The notes under the pieces are model-generated. The model saw nothing but the letters and a program-made list of their open reading frames with translations. It searched no databases and was not told the origin of the DNA. Shown piece by piece: positions 48,053 to 56,535 of a stretch of DNA of 64,000 bases (position 1 is the first letter of the stretch; the number at the start of each line of letters is the position of its first letter). The translations under genes and the position numbers were made by a program. The DNA is taken from NCBI GenBank assembly GCA_016183425.1, contig JACPEP010000006.1, positions 1-64,000 on the forward strand, written 5' to 3'. This DNA comes from Chloroflexota bacterium (GTDB lineage Bacteria > Chloroflexota > Dehalococcoidia > JACPEP01).

Positions 48053-48862
48053 CTCGTCGCTGTAGAAGTGGATGATGAGCTTGCCCCCCTTACGGCCGGG
48101 AACCAGCATCACTTTGGTGCCCAGGGCATCTCGCAGGCGGTCTTCCATCTCCTGGATGTGAGGGTCGATCTCCTTGGGGGTGGGTGTGAGTGGCTGGCTC
48201 TCCCATTGCCGCGCTGCTTCCTCCGCCTGCCGCACGTTCAGTCCAAACTTTAGGATGCGCTCCCAGAGGGTGTGTCTGCTTTCGGCATCGGGTAGGGCGA
48301 GGATAGCTCGGGCGTGGCCGGGGGTGATCTCGCCGCGGGCCAGGCTATCCTTTATCTGGGCGCTCAGGCGCAGCAGTCGCAGGGAGTTGGCCACCGTGGC
48401 CCGATCCTTGCCTACCCGTCGGGCCACCTGCTCTTGGGTCAGGCCGAACTCATCCACCAGCTGGCGGTAGGCGTGGGCCTCCTCCAAGGGCCCCAGGTCC
48501 ATGCGCTGCAAGTTCTCCACCAAGGCCAGCTCCAGGGTCTCCTGGGGGGTCACCTCTTTGACGATGACGGGAACTTTGCTCAGGCCGGCCAGGCGCGCTG
48601 CCTGCCAGCGCCGCTCCCCGGCGATGACCTGGTAGCAGGGGCTCTCCAGGGGGCCGGGCTGGCGGGTAACCAGCAGCGGCTGCAGGAGCCCGTGCTCACG
48701 AATGCTCTCTGCCAGCTCTTGAAGGGCCGCCGGATTGAGGGTGGTGCGGGGCTGGCGGGGGTTGGCCACGATAAGGTCCACATCTACCGCCTCTACGTTG
48801 GGGGCTGTGGTGGGAATGAGGGCCGCCAGCCCTCGACCTAGCCCTGTTTTTCCCTTAGCCAT
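48017..48862 (-). CDS. parB: Chromosome-partitioning protein ParB
   Basis: ParB binds parS and slides as a CTP-dependent clamp for origin segregation. The 281-residue protein has KTGLGRGLAALIP (N-terminal ParA-stimulating region), the CTP-binding GERRWQAARLAG and ENLQRMDLGPLEEA, a helix-turn-helix (LTQEQVARRVGKDRATVANSLRLL) and the C-terminal dimerisation domain. It is 6 bp after parA. A near-consensus parS site lies at 52310-52325. Confidence 0.95.
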   Translation of the reverse strand: MAKGKTGLGRGLAALIPTTAPNVEAVDVDLIVANPRQPRTTLNPAALQELAESIREHGLLQPLLVTRQPGPLESPCYQVIAGERRWQAARLAGLSKVPVIVKEVTPQETLELALVENLQRMDLGPLEEAHAYRQLVDEFGLTQEQVARRVGKDRATVANSLRLLRLSAQIKDSLARGEITPGHARAILALPDAESRHTLWERILKFGLNVRQAEEAARQWESQPLTPTPKEIDPHIQEMEDRLRDALGTKVMLVPGRKGGKLIIHFYSDEELDAIYQRLMP

Positions 48863-48868
48863 AATGTA

Positions 48869-49642
48869 TCACTCCCCCTCTTTCGCTGGCCCTTTCAGGG
48901 CCAGCACTTCCTCAGCCAGAGCCCGGTAGGCCAGAGCGCCGGCAGAGTTAGGTGCGTATTCCATGATGGACAGACCGTGGCTAGGAGCTTCGCTCAGGCG
49001 CACGCTGCGAGGAATGACGGTGTGAAAGGTGTTGGAGAAGTGGGAACGTACTTCTTCCATTACCTGCTGGCTCAGGTTGGTGCGGCTATCGAACATGGTC
49101 AGGGCTAAACCTATCAGCCGCAGTTGGCTGTTCAGGTTGCGTCGCACCAGGTCGATGGTACGTATGAGGCGGCTCAAACCCTCCATGGCCAGGTATTCAC
49201 ACTGGACGGGCACGAGCACGCCCTGGGCGGCGGTGAGGGAATTGATGGTCAGTAGCCCCAGAGAGGGAGGGCAATCGATGAAGATGTAGCTGTAGTTCTG
49301 GTACACCGGCACCAAAGCCCGTTGCAAGCGATATTCTCGGGCCATGGCCGCCACCAGCTCCACCTCTGCTCCGGCCAGGGCAGGGGCAGAGGGAAGGATG
49401 TCCAGCTCCGGGCGTCCGCTGGGGACAATGGCCCGCTCCACAGCTACCTCGTCGATGAGAACGTGATATACGGAGGCTTCTGCCGGGGAGCACCCCAGAC
49501 CGCCGGTGGCATTGGCCTGGGGGTCCATATCCACCAGAAGCACCCGGCTTCTCTGGGCAGCCAGGAAGGCGCTGAGGTTAATGGCAGTGGTGGTTTTGCC
49601 CACGCCACCCTTTTGGTTAGCCAGGGCGATGACGGTGGTCAT
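48869..49642 (-). CDS. parA: Chromosome-partitioning ATPase ParA (Soj)
   Basis: A 257-residue ParA/Soj with the deviant Walker A motif ([20 protein letters not shown]), [16 protein letters not shown], and [11 protein letters not shown]. It works with ParB and parS to move replicated origins apart. It directly precedes parB. It lies downstream of jag in the conserved order rpmH-rnpA-yidD-yidC-jag-parA-parB. Confidence 0.96.
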   Translation of the reverse strand: MTTVIALANQKGGVGKTTTAINLSAFLAAQRSRVLLVDMDPQANATGGLGCSPAEASVYHVLIDEVAVERAIVPSGRPELDILPSAPALAGAEVELVAAMAREYRLQRALVPVYQNYSYIFIDCPPSLGLLTINSLTAAQGVLVPVQCEYLAMEGLSRLIRTIDLVRRNLNSQLRLIGLALTMFDSRTNLSQQVMEEVRSHFSNTFHTVIPRSVRLSEAPSHGLSIMEYAPNSAGALAYRALAEEVLALKGPAKEGE

Positions 49643-49686
49643 ACTGACTGCCTATCCACAAACGCTCTCTTATGGAGATAGAGAAC

Positions 49687-50343
49687 TTACCGCTTTCGGG
49701 GTGAGATGACCACCTTGCGCCCCTTTCCCTCTCCGATGCTGAAGGTAGCTACCAAGGGGTCATCCCGAAGAGTCAGGTGCACCTGGCGTCGTTCTACCGC
49801 CGACATGGGCTCCAGGGTTATACTGTGGCCGGTTTCCTTCACTCGCTCGGCTACCCGCAACGCCAAGGACCGAAGTGCCTGCTGGCGACGGCGGCGATAG
49901 CCTGCCACATCTACGCTCACCGTGGTCTTGGCTTTGTAGCGGCGGCTTACTATAAGGTTGACCAGGTATTGCAGGGAGGCCAGGGTCTGCCCGCGGCGCC
50001 CGATGAGGCTGCCCAGACTGGGGCCCCATACCTCTAGGACGATCTCCTCAGGGGTCGTCCCTTCCCCGCCATAGGCGGGGCGCACCTGCCCCGGTATACC
50101 CATTAAACTTAACAATTGGCTCAGGGCCTGGGTAGCCGTAGACACCAGCTCCTCCTGAGGCGGCAAGGCCTTTTCTAGCAACGTCACCCGCACCCGGGCA
50201 TCCTCGGCCCCGATGCCCAGGATGCCTGCCTTGCCCTCGCTGATTATCTCGATCTCAACTTCACCCGCGCTAACCCCCAGTCGCTCCAGAGCCAGGTCGA
50301 CGGCTTCTCTTACTGTTTTGGCGCTTACCTCTAGACTTTCCAT
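49687..50343 (-). CDS. jag: Jag/SpoIIIJ-associated RNA-binding protein (KH and R3H domains)
   Basis: The 218-residue protein (also called KhpB/EloR) has a Jag N-terminal domain (AKTVREAVDLALERLGVSAGEVEIEII), a KH domain (GSLIGRRGQTLASLQYLVNLIVSR) and a C-terminal R3H-type segment (SITLEPMSAVERRQVHLTL). Its known roles include RNA binding and cell-division or cell-wall control. Its first 74 bases overlap the 3' end of yidC in another frame. Confidence 0.93.
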   Translation of the reverse strand: MESLEVSAKTVREAVDLALERLGVSAGEVEIEIISEGKAGILGIGAEDARVRVTLLEKALPPQEELVSTATQALSQLLSLMGIPGQVRPAYGGEGTTPEEIVLEVWGPSLGSLIGRRGQTLASLQYLVNLIVSRRYKAKTTVSVDVAGYRRRRQQALRSLALRVAERVKETGHSITLEPMSAVERRQVHLTLRDDPLVATFSIGEGKGRKVVISPRKR

Positions 50344-51235
50344 ATGCTATCCTCTTCGTAGACTTAGATGATAGATTGCTTACCCCCACTGGTTTCAAGA
50401 CTCCCTGCTCCTTGTCTGGCGGTGACGTGGCAGCGGGCTCTTGGACGGGCTGGGAGCTCACCGTAGCCCCTGGTTTTCCTAGCCCCAGCGCCGAGGCCAG
50501 GGACTTCAACTGGGGAAGGCTACCCCAGCCGGTGACGAAATACTGCATGACGATACTGACCACGTTGGAGGTGACCCAGTAGATGGCCAGGCCGCTGGGG
50601 AATTGGATGGTCAGGACGCCGAACATGAGGGGCATCATGGTGAGCATCATCCGATTCATGGACTCCTGTTTGGGGTCGCCCGTGGTTACCGTCATCATCT
50701 TCTGTTGTATCCACATGGTGCCTCCCACCAGCACGGGCAGAAGGAAGGGACTGGGGTCGGGTAGGGCCAGGTCTAGCCACAGGAACTGACTGTTCAGGGG
50801 CAAAGCCTCATGAACCAGAGGCAACCAGGTATAGAGAAGAGTGGAGAGACCCCGGAGAGCTTCCGGGGTGCTCCCGATGGCTTGGATGAGGGAATAGTAC
50901 AGGCCGATCCAGATGGGGAACTGGATGACAGTGGGGAGGAGACAGCCGGCGGGGTTGACGCCCTGCTCACGATATAGCCGCATGGTCTCTTCGGAGAGAC
51001 GTTGTTTGTCCTTGGCGTATTTTTTCTGAAGCTCCTGAAGGCGGGGGGAGAGGGCAGACATGGACTTGGAGGCGTGGAGCTGTTTCAAGGTCAGAGGCAG
51101 CATCAGGGTCCGCACCAGAAAGGTGAAAGCGATGATGGTGATGCCCAGGTTGTGAAAGAGAAAGTAATAGAGCACGATGAGGCTGTTGAGCATGGGTTTC
51201 ATGAGAAGCTCATTCCACAGCAGGTTAATGTCCAC
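50270..51235 (-). CDS. yidC: Membrane protein insertase YidC/Oxa1
   Basis: The 321-residue short-form YidC has five membrane segments, with GITIIAFTFLVRTLMLPLTLKQ, NPAGCLLPTVIQFPIWIGLYYSL, and the C-terminal LTIQFPSGLAIYWVTSN. It inserts membrane proteins alone or with SecYEG. Its C-terminal ~70 residues are polar and basic (SRGKRQNSKRSRRPGSG), which may bind the ribosome. Their coding DNA overlaps the jag start by 74 bp. Confidence 0.95.
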   Translation of the reverse strand: MDINLLWNELLMKPMLNSLIVLYYFLFHNLGITIIAFTFLVRTLMLPLTLKQLHASKSMSALSPRLQELQKKYAKDKQRLSEETMRLYREQGVNPAGCLLPTVIQFPIWIGLYYSLIQAIGSTPEALRGLSTLLYTWLPLVHEALPLNSQFLWLDLALPDPSPFLLPVLVGGTMWIQQKMMTVTTGDPKQESMNRMMLTMMPLMFGVLTIQFPSGLAIYWVTSNVVSIVMQYFVTGWGSLPQLKSLASALGLGKPGATVSSQPVQEPAATSPPDKEQGVLKPVGVSNLSSKSTKRIAYGKSRGKRQNSKRSRRPGSGATGG

Positions 51236-51249
51236 CGGCTTCTACCTCC

Positions 51250-52347
51250 TCACCGGAAAGTCCATCGCTGAGTGCCCCCCGATGCCTCCAAGGCGTGTAA
51301 GGAGCCGTCCTGGGAGGCGACGTATAGAAGGCCCGGAGCCATCGCCGGTGTGGTGGGCGCCAGCTTGCCCAAATCGGTGGCCCACCGCCGCGTCCCCTGG
51401 GCGGCGTCCAGGGCGTATACCTGCCCCCCGGGCTCCGTAGCCAGTGTTACCATCACTACTACGGTTTCACCCAGGGCCACCGGCGCTCCCTGGATGGCTG
51501 TTCCCAGATTCTGCTGCCACTTCACCTGACCGTTTTGGCTGTCCAGGGCAAAAAGGCTGCCGTCCAGGGTTCCGGCGTATATAGTCCCTTGACGGTAGAG
51601 GGCCTGGTCCCAGAACCAGCCTTGGGCCTCCAATTGCCAGCGCAGTTTCCCGCCCATATCTAAGGCGTAGAAGCGGCGATCCAGGGCCCCGAAGTAGATG
51701 CCATCGGCGGTCACCAGAGGGGACGCGACGATAGCTCCTCCGGCTGAGTAACTCCATTTCTTCTGCCCACTGACGGCATCTAGGGCGTAGAGATGATGGT
51801 CAAGGGAGGTTAAGAAGACCGTTCCCCCCTGGCTCACGGGCGACGACCAGATGCCCTTTTGGGTATCGAACTGCCACTTGGTCTGCCCGTTTTGGGGGTC
51901 CAGGGCCAGAAGGCGACCCCGCACGGTAGGCACCAGAAGCAGCCCTTCTCCCAGGCTTACCCCTCCCACCACCGCGCTGTCCACTTTCTGGTGCCACCGC
52001 TCCTGCCCACTGGTGGCATCCAGAGCGTAGACCAGGCCCTGATAGGTGCCCAGGTAAAGGGTATCCTCCCTCGCCGCCACCGGGCCATACATGGCCGTCA
52101 GCTTCTCATCCCCTGGAGGGAAGGACCACCTCTTCTGCCCGCTAGCCGCGTCCAGGGCCACTAGCTTGTCTTTGGCGAAGTAGTAGAGGCCATTCCCCGC
52201 TAGGGTCGGCGCGGGCCACCCCTGGGGTGAAGAGCCCTGGCTACACCCCACCCCCAGAAGGAGGATCACAAAGGCCAGCAATGCCAGCCCGACCCCCTTT
52301 CTTAGGGGAAGTTTCACGTGAAACAAGGGGCTAAGGGGGCGGGTCAT
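51250..52347 (-). CDS. PQQ-like beta-propeller lipoprotein (BamB-like)
   Basis: The ~365-residue protein has a lipoprotein signal (hydrophobic stretch ending LLLGVGC, Cys near residue 35), followed by eight propeller-like repeats. Each repeat has the tryptophan-docking word pattern ([39 protein letters not shown]). It is probably anchored outside the membrane as a scaffold. The ATG at 52347 is preferred over a GTG at 52353. It interrupts the usual yidD-yidC neighbourhood, and its start overlaps the yidD stop. Its 5' coding DNA contains the parS site. Function beyond the fold is unknown. Confidence 0.85.
   Translation of the reverse strand: MTRPLSPLFHVKLPLRKGVGLALLAFVILLLGVGCSQGSSPQGWPAPTLAGNGLYYFAKDKLVALDAASGQKRWSFPPGDEKLTAMYGPVAAREDTLYLGTYQGLVYALDATSGQERWHQKVDSAVVGGVSLGEGLLLVPTVRGRLLALDPQNGQTKWQFDTQKGIWSSPVSQGGTVFLTSLDHHLYALDAVSGQKKWSYSAGGAIVASPLVTADGIYFGALDRRFYALDMGGKLRWQLEAQGWFWDQALYRQGTIYAGTLDGSLFALDSQNGQVKWQQNLGTAIQGAPVALGETVVVMVTLATEPGGQVYALDAAQGTRRWATDLGKLAPTTPAMAPGLLYVASQDGSLHALEASGGTQRWTFR
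52310..52325. other. parS centromere site
   Basis: AGTTTCACGTGAAACA matches the bacterial parS consensus TGTTTCACGTGAAACA at 15 of 16 positions, with a perfect 14-bp palindromic core (52311-52324). It lies within the first codons of the lipoprotein gene (encoding LFHVKL) and 3.4 kb from parB. It should load ParB. Confidence 0.9.
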
Positions 52348-52540
52348 AACCACCTGGGGAAAGGGGATGACAACGTGCCAGCCGCCTCAAGGTCAGCCAC
52401 CCCCCTCGCCACAATCCGTGGCGGGAGATGGCCTCGTAGCTGTACTGAGAACAGGTGGGCACGAAGCGACAACTGGGAAGGGTGTAGGGGGACAAGGCCC
52501 TCTGATAGAGGCGAATGGCGGCCAGGGCGGCCCGCCTCAT
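52331..52540 (-). CDS. yidD: Membrane-protein insertion efficiency factor YidD
   Basis: A 69-residue YidD ([35 protein letters not shown], ending GGYDPPP). It is thought to help membrane-protein insertion with YidC. It overlaps rnpA by 4 bp and runs into the lipoprotein gene. The cysteines CRFVPTCSQ are characteristic. Confidence 0.93.
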   Translation of the reverse strand: MRRAALAAIRLYQRALSPYTLPSCRFVPTCSQYSYEAISRHGLWRGGWLTLRRLARCHPLSPGGYDPPP

Positions 52541-52875
52541 TGGTCCTCCCTAATGAAATGTCCCCGCCGTAACAGATCTGCCATAGCCTCCCTAACAATA
52601 TGAAAATCGCCCCCGGCCGCCGGAGGCCGAACTATAAACAGCATATCCCATCCCCCTTCCAGAGGGAAATTCCGCACTCCTTCCCGCAACCAGCGTTTTA
52701 CCCGGTTGCGCGTAACCGCCTTGCCCACGCGCCGCGACACGGCGAAGCCATAGCGGTTTCCCCCGTCGCCTCGGGGCAAGGCCAGCAACACCAGCAGGTG
52801 GTTGCTCCATCGTCTCCCCCGACGCCGCAGGGACTGAAAGGCCCCCTGGCCCCTTAATCTGTTCTCTCGCCCCAC
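52537..52875 (-). CDS. rnpA: Ribonuclease P protein component
   Basis: The 112-residue protein assists the RNase P RNA in removing tRNA 5' leaders. It has the diagnostic [25 protein letters not shown] in pieces ([22 protein letters not shown]). It lies between rpmH (13 bp) and yidD (4-bp overlap), as is nearly universal. Confidence 0.94.
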   Translation of the reverse strand: MGRENRLRGQGAFQSLRRRGRRWSNHLLVLLALPRGDGGNRYGFAVSRRVGKAVTRNRVKRWLREGVRNFPLEGGWDMLFIVRPPAAGGDFHIVREAMADLLRRGHFIREDQ

Positions 52876-52888
52876 CAGACACCGCTAC

Positions 52889-53029
52889 TCACACCACCGT
52901 CAAGCGTCTTCGCCCCCGGAGACGGCGCGCTTTGAGGACCAATCTTCCTCCGCGGCTACTCATCCGCTTCAGGAAGCCATGCTCCCGCCGTCGGGGAATC
53001 CTTTTGGGCTGATAAGTCCGTTTGGGCAT
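52889..53029 (-). CDS. rpmH: 50S ribosomal protein L34
   Basis: A 46-residue L34 ([41 protein letters not shown]). The start is the ATG at 53029 behind GAGGTGG, not the longer frame open to 53080. It begins the rpmH-rnpA-yidD cluster. The 251 bp upstream (53030-53280) hold no gene and no cluster of DnaA boxes that I can see. Confidence 0.95.
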   Translation of the reverse strand: MPKRTYQPKRIPRRREHGFLKRMSSRGGRLVLKARRLRGRRRLTVV

Positions 53030-53280
53030 AACCACCTCCTCGGTGATGGCATTATAACTTTTGTCTGCCTCCCCTGTCAACGAGACCTAAAGAGGTTGTT
53101 TAACGCCGACATTCTGGGGACTCCCCGCCAGAGGCGGGCGAGGAGCAACAAAGAATCCGTACTGAATGCCATGAGGGGCAATAGGGCATTTTTTTTAGCC
53201 TATCGGGGCCCAGTGCCAAATTGCATGGGTGAAGCGGATTGCGAAATAAAGCACTAGAGATCCCCCACTCTCCAGGCAAT

Positions 53281-54687
53281 TTATATTTTGTTGCCCAGCG
53301 CTATCATTTCCATCAAGGGGGTTATTCCCTTCAGATCCTCCAGGGCGTTGGCTATCTGGACGACCCGGCTGGCCTTATGGTCATCGATGACCTTCCCCGC
53401 CAGAGAGCGGAACTTGGCCTCTATCTCTGTCTCGGTCATTGGGTTCTCCGTGGAGCCCATGGGGTAATCCACCCTCATAAGGTGGCTTCGGCCATTGCGG
53501 AGAAGGATCTCCACTTTGTTGGCGAAGAGGCCAGGATAGACTCGATCTATCTCGGGGTCGACGGTAATCTCTACTCGATGAGCCAGGTCCAGTATTTGCG
53601 GGTCGCCTATTTTGTCTGGAGAGTATTGGTCGGGCAGGGCGTTGCCCTCTTGGATGGCCACCGCCAGGGTGTACTGGGCACTCATCTGGGCCTGGAGGAT
53701 GCTCAGGGGTTGGTAGGGGAAGCCGCACTGGGTTACGATGACGTGGGAGGTTCTGAGGATGACCTTCTGAATATCATGGGGCGCGATGTTGTGTTTTGTC
53801 ATCAAGGCCCGAGCGGCGTCGATAGCGGAGTGGAGGCTGCCGCAGGCAGAGTAGGGTTTGATGGTCACCCCGGCAGTTTCAAATGTCTCACCGAGGCCGT
53901 TGGTGATTTGCTCCAGATCGTAGTCGTCAGAGGTAGCGGAGCAAAAGCCGCCGTCCTCTGCCTCCAGGATTTTGGTAGGGCCGGGGTAGCCCTTTTGCGC
54001 CAGCATGGCGGCCATGATACCACTCTGGGCGGCGCGGCCGGGGTGGAGGCGTTTGCTCTGGGAACCATCGGCGATAAAGGCCCACAGTCCAGCGGACTGA
54101 GTGCCTGCCAAGCCCAGGGCACTGGCGGTGTGAGCGGCATCCAAACCGAGCAGCTTTGCGGCCGCGGCCGCGGCGCCAAAGGTGCCGCAGGTACCGGTCA
54201 GGTGCCAGCCCTTCATCCGGGACGGGCCGGGACCGGTGCCCAGGCTGACCCGAATCATCGTTTCGTAGCCGGCTACCAGGGCCGTCAGCAACTCTTGGCC
54301 CTGGCTGCCCTGCCGCTCCCCCATAGCCAGGATGGCTGGAACTACGGCTGCCCCGGGGTGGAGCTTGGAGTGGTGATAGTCGTCGAAATCGAAGCTGTGA
54401 ATCATGGTCCCCATGGCCAGGGCCGCGTTGGCGGCCGGTCCCTTGAAGCCGGTGAGCCAGAGGGTGGCCTCCGGACGCCCTCCCTGCTCCACCACCCAGT
54501 CCGTCACCATCCGGCCCCAGGGTAGGGTGTAGCCGTATAGTCCGCAGCCTATAGAGTCCAAAAAGACGGCCTTAGCCAGTTTGAGGCACGGGATAGGGAT
54601 GTCCTCATATTGCAGCCCCGAGATGAACTGGGCCAGGGCCATGGTCGGCTGGGATTCTCTTTTGACCATAGTAACGGACTTTTCCAT
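53281..54687 (-). CDS. MmgE/PrpD family protein (2-methylcitrate dehydratase-like)
   Basis: A 468-residue member of the MmgE/PrpD family (AVFLDSIGCGLYGY, SFDFDDYHHSKLHPGAAVVPA, KRLHPGRAAQSG, the HxxHPGxA-type words). Relatives include 2-methylcitrate dehydratase and aconitate decarboxylase. The actual substrate cannot be known from sequence, and no prpB or prpC is adjacent. The ATG at 54687 has GGGGG upstream; a longer frame extends 86 codons across the divergent prs start and is rejected. It runs divergently from prs. Confidence 0.85.
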   Translation of the reverse strand: MEKSVTMVKRESQPTMALAQFISGLQYEDIPIPCLKLAKAVFLDSIGCGLYGYTLPWGRMVTDWVVEQGGRPEATLWLTGFKGPAANAALAMGTMIHSFDFDDYHHSKLHPGAAVVPAILAMGERQGSQGQELLTALVAGYETMIRVSLGTGPGPSRMKGWHLTGTCGTFGAAAAAAKLLGLDAAHTASALGLAGTQSAGLWAFIADGSQSKRLHPGRAAQSGIMAAMLAQKGYPGPTKILEAEDGGFCSATSDDYDLEQITNGLGETFETAGVTIKPYSACGSLHSAIDAARALMTKHNIAPHDIQKVILRTSHVIVTQCGFPYQPLSILQAQMSAQYTLAVAIQEGNALPDQYSPDKIGDPQILDLAHRVEITVDPEIDRVYPGLFANKVEILLRNGRSHLMRVDYPMGSTENPMTETEIEAKFRSLAGKVIDDHKASRVVQIANALEDLKGITPLMEMIALGNKI

Positions 54688-54811
54688 CTTCTTGTCCCCC
54701 TTTTTGCCACTGACGTTGCACCAGTAGATGACCTTCAGTGTACCACGCCCGAGGAGGATTTTCCATGTCAATGGGATGACGGATGGAGGGTCTTTTGACC
54801 CAAAGTGGCCG

Positions 54812-54840
54812 TTGCCCCGCCTGGGTGTCTGTGATATATT
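54812..54840 (+). promoter_or_regulatory. Candidate promoter of prs
   Basis: TTGCCC (54812-54817) and TATATT (54835-54840) are 17 bp apart, in the divergent region between the MmgE/PrpD gene and prs. Transcription would begin about 55 bases before the prs start. Confidence 0.5.
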
Positions 54841-54900
54841 TTTGTTGCTACCAGACAAACGCTTGTTTCGGAAGATGGGGCTAGCGGCAAGGAGAGAGAT

Positions 54901-55848
54901 TTGCAGTGGTTTGATGACCTGAAGGTTTTCACCGGTAATGCCCATCCTTCGCTGGCGGAGGATGTCTGTGGGTATCTGGGCTTGCCCTTGGGAAAGGCGG
55001 AGGTATTTAAATTCAGCAATGAGAACATCTTCGTTCGCATCCTAGAGAACGTACGGCAGCGGGATGTCTTTGTCATTCAGCCCACTTGTTCTCCCGTGAA
55101 TGAGAGCCTCATGGAGCTTCTCATAATGTTGGATGCTATCAAGCGTGCCTCGGCAGGGCGCATTACCGCCGTCATGCCCTACTATGCCTATTCCCGCACC
55201 GATAAGAAGGATCAGCCCAGGGTGCCCATTACCGCACGCCTGGTGGCTGACCTGATCACTGTGGCCGGAGCCAACCGTGTCCTCACCGTAGACCTCCATG
55301 CCGGGCAAATCCAAGGCTTCTTTAATATCCCCATGGACGAGCTCACCGCCTTCTATATCTTGAGCCGCTATTTTGAGGAGAAGGCTCTTGGGGATCTGGT
55401 GGTGGTGGCTACTGATGTGGGCATCGCCAAGCGCGCCCGAGACTTTGCCGCTCGCCTCAAGGCCCCGTTAGCTATCATAGAGAAACGGCGCCAGGGCAAC
55501 GACGATGTGGCGGAGCACCACACTATAATAGGCGACGTTCGGGGTAAACGCGCCCTCACCGTAGATGACGAGATCGACACCGCAGGCTCTCTGGTATCAG
55601 CCACCCAAGTTCTTCTTGAGCACGGTGCCCGGGAGGTATACGCTTGCTGCACCCACGCCATTCTCTCCGGCCCCGCCGTGGAGCGCATTGCCTCCTGTCC
55701 GGTTAAGGAAGTGGTGGTTACGGATACCGTTCGTGTGCCGCCGGAAAGGCGCTTGCCCCAATTGACCGTTCTCTCCATGGCTTCGACCCTGGGGGAGGCG
55801 ATTCGGCGCATCCATACCGGCTCCTCCATCGGCGCTATGTTCCAGTGA
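54901..55848 (+). CDS. prs: Ribose-phosphate pyrophosphokinase (PRPP synthetase)
   Basis: Prs makes PRPP from ribose 5-phosphate and ATP for nucleotide, histidine and tryptophan synthesis. The 315-residue protein has SNENIFVRI, YYAYSRTDKKDQPR, DLHAGQIQGFF, VVVATDVGIAKRARDFA, EKRRQGND and the PRPP loop VDDEIDTAGSL. The start is TTG at 54901 with a strong AAGGAGAG ribosome-binding site. It ends in a 4-bp overlap with a GTG of the next gene. Confidence 0.95.
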   Translation: MQWFDDLKVFTGNAHPSLAEDVCGYLGLPLGKAEVFKFSNENIFVRILENVRQRDVFVIQPTCSPVNESLMELLIMLDAIKRASAGRITAVMPYYAYSRTDKKDQPRVPITARLVADLITVAGANRVLTVDLHAGQIQGFFNIPMDELTAFYILSRYFEEKALGDLVVVATDVGIAKRARDFAARLKAPLAIIEKRRQGNDDVAEHHTIIGDVRGKRALTVDDEIDTAGSLVSATQVLLEHGAREVYACCTHAILSGPAVERIASCPVKEVVVTDTVRVPPERRLPQLTVLSMASTLGEAIRRIHTGSSIGAMFQ

Positions 55849-55859
55849 AGGGAGGGAGA

Positions 55860-56258
55860 GTGGAAAAAGCAGTTTTAAATCAGCTTAGAAGAGAAGCCGT
55901 GGATGCTCTGGAAGGGCTGCCCCGGGAGCAAGCGAAGCTTTTGTTCCAAAAGGTGGAGGAAGGACTGCGGCACTTCCTTGGGCAGGAATCAGAGGATCTG
56001 CGAAAACTAATGGTAATAGAGGGGGACACAAATGGCGCTCAGCTTAAGAGCATTGTTGACTATGTGGAATTTTTGGCCTCTAGGGGGATAGCCTGGCCTT
56101 TTCTCACCCTTCTCTTAAGGCTTCGCAAGTTGCACGAGGAGTGGGAGGCAACCCTGGATGTCCAGCGGGATGAAGAATTGATGCAGCAACTGCGCCAGGC
56201 AGAGAAGGACTTGAAACTGGGGAGGCGAGATAACTTTATTCCCTGGGAAAAGAAGTGA
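55860..56258 (+). CDS. Hypothetical protein, probable antitoxin of the RelE-like pair
   Basis: A ~132-residue, mostly helical, charged protein. The GTG at 55860 follows GGAGGG; an earlier GTG at 55845 overlaps the prs stop. Its last ~25 residues (EELMQQLRQAEKDLKLGRRDNFIPW) resemble the toxin-binding tail of RelB-type antitoxins. It overlaps the RelE-like gene by 4 bp (GTGA), the layout of toxin-antitoxin operons. It is longer than most such antitoxins, and no DNA-binding motif is obvious. The antitoxin assignment is inferred. Confidence 0.6.
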   Translation: MEKAVLNQLRREAVDALEGLPREQAKLLFQKVEEGLRHFLGQESEDLRKLMVIEGDTNGAQLKSIVDYVEFLASRGIAWPFLTLLLRLRKLHEEWEATLDVQRDEELMQQLRQAEKDLKLGRRDNFIPWEKK

Positions 56259-56514
56259 TAGGGCGTACAGTCCTTCTCCACAGGGAAGCACGGCGTGCCT
56301 ATGACAGGCTTGAGGCGAAAACAAAGAGTAAAGTGGATAAAGCACTGGCGCAGATTCGAGGCAACCCTTACGCAGGGAGAAATATTAAAAAGCTGCGCCC
56401 TGGCATGAAAGCAAATACCGATACAGGGTTGGACAGTTGCGAATTGTCTACCAGATAGATGAGCCGACAATATATGTTCTGGGCATCGGGCACAGGCGAG
56501 AAATCTATGAATAA
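56255..56514 (+). pseudogene. RelE/ParE-like toxin gene broken by a frameshift
   Basis: The first frame (GTG at 56255) reads 52 RelE-like residues (REARRAYDRLEAK, ALAQIRGNPYAGRNIKKLRPG) and then shifts near 56409. In the next frame the conserved second half is intact: KYRYRVGQLRIVYQID, TIYVLGIGHRREIYE, stop at 56512-56514. Restoring one base between AAAG and CAAA joins them. A toxin-dead mutation, a sequencing error or, less likely, programmed frameshifting would explain it. It lies 21 bp before secA. Confidence 0.75.
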
Positions 56515-56535
56515 GATCGTTCGAGAGAAACTGTC

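Noticed and set aside
49652-49660. DnaA-box-like CTATCCACA upstream of parA
   Set aside because: A single near-match is expected by chance in 64 kb, and no cluster, AT-rich unwinding region or dnaA gene accompanies it.
54688-54945. 86-codon N-terminal extension of the MmgE/PrpD protein
   Set aside because: It crosses the divergent prs promoter and start; the ATG at 54687 has a good ribosome-binding site and a family-like N-terminus.
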